From: Primulina eburnea
Taxonomy: Eukaryota > Streptophyta > Magnoliopsida > Lamiales > Gesneriaceae
Assembly: GCF_022965805.1 (NCBI RefSeq)
Contig: NC_133101.1
Location: 13,301,054-13,365,053 of the forward strand
Length of the DNA: 64,000 bases
Reading direction: 5' to 3'
Under the pieces are notes generated by a model. It saw only the letters and a list, made by a program, of their open reading frames with translations. It did no database searches and was not told the DNA's origin. The position numbers were made by a program, and so were the translations under genes. This document shows positions 59,099-64,000 of this stretch, in pieces; positions within the stretch are counted from its first letter, which is position 1, and every line of letters starts with the position of its first letter.

Positions 59099-60190
59099 AT
59101 GGCTCCTAGACGTCAAGTAGGACGCCCGAGAGGGGGCCGTGTGTACCATCATGAGAACGAGTTTGATCAGAGACAGGAGAGGCAGGCACCTCTTCCTCCA
59201 CCTCCACCGTCGCCGGATATGAATGCCCAGATGCTGGCTGGGATGAACAGGTTCTTCGCACGGTTTGCGGAAAACGATGCCGTTCCCACTGCCGCAGCCA
59301 GGCCGACAGGGCCCGAGGCTGTCTACGAAAGGTTTATGAAGATGCGGCCAAAGGAGTTTTCAGGGACGTCTGATCCCATGATTGCCGAGGGATGGATCAA
59401 ATCCCTCGAGGTTATCTTCGAGTTCATGGAGCTTGGAGATGCCGACAGAGTTCGATGCGCCACTTATCTGTTCAGTGGTGATGCCCGCTTATGGTGGGAA
59501 GGAGCTTCAGTAGCCTTGAACTTGGCTACATTGTCATGGATCTGCTTTACGGAGGTTTTCTACTCCAAATATTTTACGGAAGAGGTGCGCTCCAAGTTGA
59601 CTATCGAGTTCATGACCCTGAGGCAGGGAGATTCGACTGTTACAGAGTTCATCCAGAAGTTTGAGAGGGGCTGCCATTTTGTACCCCTTATTGCGAATGA
59701 TGCAGGTGCCAAGCTGAGGCACTTTCTGAATGGCCTGCGACCGATCTTGCGGCGAGATGTTAGGGTAGATGGCCCTACAACATATGATGTTGTTATCTCC
59801 AGAGCTCTAACGGCAGAGCAGGATCAGCTTGACATTGAGAGAGACCGTCAAGGGAAGCGACCATTCCAAGCACCGCACCGTCCTCCTCCTCCTCAACAGC
59901 AGCAGAATAAGAGACCTTTCCACGGCCCACCCGGAAATCGCGGTCAGCAGCAGCAGCGGGGACGCGCAGTCCCTAAGACCTTTGAGTACCCAGTCTGTTC
60001 CAAGTGCACACGCCGCCATGCTGGAGTATGTATGTATGGCTCAGGGAAGTGTTACAAGTGTGGTAGCCCAGACCACGTGCTGACGCAGTGCCCTCAGAGA
60101 AACCTGCCTACCCAAGGCAGGGTGTTTGCTCTCCATGCAGCAGAGACGAACCCGGAGACCATGCTTTTGACAGGTACCTTTAAGCTTTAA
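59099..60190 (+). CDS. gag: Family B gag, second copy (unspliced reading)
   Basis: Identical in layout to 51028-52119: Arg-rich start, Gag domain, Gln/Pro-rich linker, CSKCTRRHAGVC and CCHC knuckle CYKCGSPDHVLTQC. It differs by two residues from the first copy (ICFTEVF for IRFTEVF, FIQKFERG for FIRKFERG). It ends TFKL-stop just inside the intron-like segment at 60174; removing that segment fuses it to pol. Gag forms the particle that carries element RNA. Confidence 0.93.
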   Translation: MAPRRQVGRPRGGRVYHHENEFDQRQERQAPLPPPPPSPDMNAQMLAGMNRFFARFAENDAVPTAAARPTGPEAVYERFMKMRPKEFSGTSDPMIAEGWIKSLEVIFEFMELGDADRVRCATYLFSGDARLWWEGASVALNLATLSWICFTEVFYSKYFTEEVRSKLTIEFMTLRQGDSTVTEFIQKFERGCHFVPLIANDAGAKLRHFLNGLRPILRRDVRVDGPTTYDVVISRALTAEQDQLDIERDRQGKRPFQAPHRPPPPQQQQNKRPFHGPPGNRGQQQQRGRAVPKTFEYPVCSKCTRRHAGVCMYGSGKCYKCGSPDHVLTQCPQRNLPTQGRVFALHAAETNPETMLLTGTFKL

Positions 60191-60375
60191 ATTAATATTT
60201 GAATTTCAATGTTTTCGGGAATCGGGATTAAGATTTTGAACTTAGAAATTGCGATAGGATTGCATGCTCTACTCAGTATTATTTTGGGAATTTAAGTTAG
60301 AAGAACTTTGGCCTCTGCTTGTCTATAAGATAGTTCTAGTAATTATTGGGTTCAACTTGACACACCAACTTTCAG
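60174..60375 (+). other. Probable intron between gag and pol, second B copy
   Basis: Same 202-bp GT-AG segment as 52103-52304. Splicing 60173 to 60376 gives one uninterrupted frame from 59099 to 63755. Confidence 0.72.
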
Positions 60376-63300
60376 GGAGAATTTTTATAGCAGGGTCAGT
60401 TACGAAAGCCCTGATAGATTCAGGGGCTACTCATTCCTTTATTTCGGAGACCTTCGCTAATTTTCTCAAGATCAAGACCATTGGGCTAGACATAGCCTAT
60501 TCAGTAGTATTGCCTTCGGGCGAGGAGATGGCAGCTACCAATGTGATCCGAGACATAGACCTTGAGCTGCATGGAAATCTTGTTTATGCGGATCTTATCG
60601 TGTTGCCGATGCCAGAGTTTGACATCATCCTAGGAATGGACTGGCTATTAAGGAACAGAGTTTTGATAGACTTCCAGCGGAGATATGTTATTGTTCGACC
60701 GCCTGGGATGGAGCAATTCTTATTTGAGCCAGACAGGTACTTTCCCTTACCACGCATTATACCTTATGTTCAGGCTAGGAAGCTCATGCATATAGGGTGT
60801 CGGGCATTTTTAGCAACCTTTATATCTGTCCCCGAGGCACCCAGCCAGTCAGTCGCTGATGTTCCGTTTGTCAGAGATTTCTTAGATGTTTTTCCCGAAG
60901 ACGTCTCTGGTATGCCACCCGAGCGAGAGGTGGAGTTTTCTATTGAGCTTATGCCAGGTACGGCTCCGATCTCAAAAGCGCCGTACCGATTAGCGCCGAC
61001 AGAGATGGCAGAGCTTAAGAAACAGATTCAGGAGCTACTTGATAAGGAGTTCATTCGCCCGAGTTTCTCACCTTGGGGTGCGCCAATTCTGTTTGTTAAG
61101 AAGAAAGATGGCACGATGAGGCTTTGTATTGATTACCGGGAGTTGAACAGGGTTACAGTGAAGAACAAATACCCACTTCCGAGAATTGAGGATCTGTTTG
61201 ACCAGTTGCAGGGAGCTTCGATTTTCTTCAAGATTGATCTGCGTTCAGGTTATCATCAATTGAGGGTGAAAGACGCCGATGTTTCAAAGACAGCTTTCAG
61301 GACTCGTTATGGTCACTACGAGTTCCTTGTGATGCCGTTCGGTCTGACGAATGCGCCAGCAGTCTTCATGGATCTCATGAATCGCGTATTTCAGCCGTAC
61401 CTTGATCAGTTTGTGATAGTGTTCATAGATGACATTCTCGTCTACTCCAAGAGTCAAGAATATCACAGGAGACATCTGACCACAGTTTTGCAGACCTTGC
61501 AAAAGAACAAATTATTCTCAAAGTTCAGTAAGTGCGAATTCTGGTTAGAGAAAGTGGCGTTCTTAGGCCACATTGTTTCTAGTAGTGGTATTGAGGTAGA
61601 CCCAGCTAAAGTTGCAGCAGTCGGAGATTGGGTTGTGCCGCAGAATGCATCCGAGATCCGCAGTTTTCTTGGGCTAGCAGGATATTACAGGAAATTCATT
61701 CAGGGATTCTCCTCCATTGCCGTTCCTCTCACATCATTGACAAAGAAAAATGCTAAATATATGTGGAGCGATGAGTGCCAGAAGAGCTTCGATACTTTGA
61801 AGCAAGCTCTTATCTCAGCACCAGTTTTGGCCATGCCGTCAGGGCCCGGCGAGTTTGTCCTTTATACCGATGCCTCGAAGCTCGGTTTAGGTGCAGTTTT
61901 GATGCAGCATGGGAAGGTGATAGCTTATGCTTCTCTTCAGCTGAAAATCCACGAGAAGAATTACCCAACCCATGATCTAGAATTGGCAGCAGTAGTTTTT
62001 GCCTTGAAGATTTGGAGGCACTATTTGTATGGAGAGAAGTGCCAAATCTTTACCGACCACAAGAGCCTCAAGTATTTCTTTACGCAGAAGGAGCTGAAGA
62101 TGCGTCAGAGGCGTTGGTTGGAGCTTGTGAAGGATTATGACTGTGACATTAGCTACCACCCGGGTAAAGCTAATGTAGTTGCAGATGCATTGAGCAGAAA
62201 AGTCGCAGTGATGGCTCAGTTGACGATTCAGAGACCTCTTCAGCATGAGATGCAGAGGTTTGATCTAGAGTCATATCCTCAAGGTAGAGTTCCTCGTCTA
62301 TCTACCTTGACCATTCAGTCCTCTCTTCTTGACCGTATTCGCAGTTATCAGTCAGCAGATGAGCAATTGGCACAGTGGAAGAAGAGAGATGAAGCCAAGG
62401 GCAGTGTCTTGTATACAGTCAGCGACGGTATTGTGAGATACCGAGACAGGATATGGGTTCCTAGTAGTGATTCTATCCGAGCAGACATCTTATCAGAGGC
62501 CCATATGTCGCCGTACTCTATTCATACAGGGAGTACGAAGATGTACAAAGATCTGCAGTTGTTGTACTGGTGGCCAGGAATGAAGAAGGACATCAGACGT
62601 TTTGTATCTGAGTGTATGACTTGTCAGTTAGTGAAAGCAGAGCATCAGAGACCCGCAGGTTTGCTCAAGCCTCTTCCCATTCCCGAGTGGAAGTGGGAGA
62701 ATGTTACCATGGACTTCGTGACCGGTTTGCCGAAGTCAGTCAGAGGATCAAATGCCATTTGGGTGATTGTAGATCGTCTTACCAAATCAGCGCACTTCTT
62801 GCCCATTAAGACGACTTTCACCATGGTTCAGTATGCAGAGTTGTATATCCGGGAGATAGTCCGAATTCATGGTATTCCAGTTTCTATCGTATCTGACAGA
62901 GACCCCAGATTTACTTCCTCTTTTTGGAAGAGCTTGCATTCGACTATGGGTACGAAGTTGCTGTTTAGCACAGCTTTCCATCCGCAGAGAGATGGGCAGT
63001 CAGAGCGAGTTATTCAGATCTTAGAGGATCTTCTACGTGCTTGTGTGATTGACTTCTCAGGAAGTTGGGAGTCGAAATTGCCATTGGTAGAGTTCACCTA
63101 TAACAACAGTTTTCAATCGTCTATAGGTATGGCTCCGTATGAAGCACTGTATGGCCGTAAGTGTAGGTCTCCCGTTCATTGGGATGAAGTAGGAGAGAGA
63201 GCAGAATTGGGTCCAGAGATTATTCAGCAGGCTGTCGATGTAGTAGTCAAGATCCGTGATAGGATGAGGACTGCTCAGAGTCGACAGAAGAGCTATGCAG

Positions 63301-63755
63301 ATCAAAGAAGGAGAGACCTAGAGTTTGCCGTTGGCAACCATGTCTTTGTGAAAGTGGCACCTATGAAGGGTGTCATGAGATTTGGGAAGAAAGGGAAGCT
63401 CAGTCCGAGATTCATTGGACCATTTGAGATCCTTGACAGAGTTGGGACACTAGCTTATCGTGTTGCTCTTCCGCCGAATTTGGCCGGAGTACACAATGTG
63501 TTCCACGTCTCTATGCTAAGGAAGTATATGGCAAATCCTTCGCATGTCCTGAATTTTGAACCGTTGCAGCTTACTCCGAACCTGTCTTATGAGGAGAGAC
63601 CCGTGCAGATCTTAGACAGACAGGAGAAGAAGCTTCGGAACAAGCTAGTTAAGCGAGTAAAAGTCAAGTGGCTTAATCATTCAGAGGAAGAAGCTACGTG
63701 GGAGTCTGAGCCTGAGATGAGGAGTCGTTATCCGGAGTTATTCGGTGAGTTTTAA
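60376..63755 (+). CDS. pol: Family B pro-pol, second copy (no disabling mutation seen)
   Basis: Continues the Gag frame after splicing, for a Gag-Pol of about 1484 residues, the usual size for chromoviruses. Protease DSGA at about residue 373, RT FIDD at 708, RNase H YTDAS near 857, integrase Asp at 1138 and 1199 and Glu at 1235 (the D-D-35-E spacing), chromodomain-like end at about 1450-1480. The stop of the first copy at 55133 is absent. Possible weak points shared with the first copy: FFKIDL in RT, YASLQL in RNase H (usually YASRQL) and [10 protein letters not shown] in integrase (usually HPQ-S/T-DG). Spliced translation is inferred from frames only. Confidence 0.92.
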
Positions 63756-63777
63756 TTTCGAGGACGAAATTTCTTTT

Positions 63778-63790
63778 AAGGGGGGAAGAG
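63778..63790 (+). promoter_or_regulatory. Polypurine tract, second B internal region
   Basis: AAGGGGGGAAGAG before LTR B3. Confidence 0.85.
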
Positions 63791-63791
63791 T

Positions 63792-64000
63792 TGTAGAACC
63801 CGTAAATTTGACTACGTATAAACTATGCATAATTCTTAGTATTTAAATTAAAATGATTTTTCAAGTCGAGGAGTATTTAAATTCTTTTCTTTAAACTTAA
63901 GTATTTCATTCAGTAGTTTAAGTTTTAACTTTTCATTTAATTACGTGAGGCCGGATTGGAGTTGGAGTATTGAGATAAAATTTAATAATAAGAAAATATT
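63792..64000 (+). repeat. LTR B3, 5' part (cut by the window end)
   Basis: TGTAGAACCCGTAAATTTG onward, 209 bp visible. It matches LTR B2 at the positions that distinguish B1 from B2 (CTTAAGT, TATTGAG) and has TTTCATTTAA where both others have TTTCAGTTAA. Confidence 0.93.

Larger units (their letters stand above)
47660..64000 (+). mobile_element. Family B chromovirus array: LTR-internal-LTR-internal-LTR (right end outside)
   Basis: LTRs at 47660-50786, 55721-58857 and 63792 onward, with two nearly identical internal regions (50787-55720, 58858-63791). The left edge is TGTAGAACCC at 47660 after CTCCATA of gene exon 9; the right edge and its target duplication are not in the window. Long LTRs (about 3.1 kb), a Met-tRNA PBS, the pol order RT-RNase H-integrase and a chromodomain-like end fit the Tekay/Del chromoviruses. 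Few differences between repeats suggest recent origin. Whether more units follow to the right is unknown. Confidence 0.92.

Overview
The window is plant nuclear DNA, probably from a eudicot. The signs are Ty3/gypsy chromovirus retrotransposons with initiator-Met tRNA primer sites, CACTA-type transposon termini, and a 15-exon gene with short plant-type GT-AG introns. I cannot name the species. There are no bacterial features, no CRISPR array, and no rRNA or tRNA gene that I could see.

Backbone. A unit of about 12.6 kb is repeated in tandem three times: unit 1 up to about 30185, unit 2 30186-42834, unit 3 from 42835 to past the right edge. Each unit begins with a CACTA-like 5' end rich in palindromic ACCGTCGC/GCGACGGT repeats (in unit 1 only a 67-base stub remains). 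Next come about 0.85 kb of upstream DNA, a WD40/TFIIIC zinc-finger type gene, its 3' flank, and an old gypsy relic (LTR end, decayed PBS, protease fragment). The full gene model has 15 exons and about 880 codons. All three gene copies are broken, each by its own lesions: stops, frameshifts, lost splice sites, a 0.6-kb exonic deletion, or transposon insertion. A functional copy, if there is one, lies outside the window.

Insertions. (i) 1-1551: an LTR on the minus strand. (ii) 5916-10122, in intron 10 of gene copy 1 (intron 12 of the full 15-exon model): a related LTR forming a large inverted repeat, with about 226 bp of the host gene inverted in its loop. (iii) 12613-27172: chromovirus family A as LTR-internal-LTR-internal-LTR, the whole array bounded by one 5-bp target duplication (AAAAA). 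(iv) 47660 to the window end: chromovirus family B, also LTR-internal-LTR-internal-LTR, inserted in exon 9 of gene copy 3. The second B internal region has no visible disabling mutation.

Most notable. Family B carries a 202-bp GT-AG segment exactly between Gag and protease. Read through, it ends Gag within a few codons; removed, it gives one continuous Gag-Pol frame. Family A is continuous at the same place. Two unrelated triple-LTR arrays in one window, and the LTR foldback with its trapped gene segment, are the main structural oddities.
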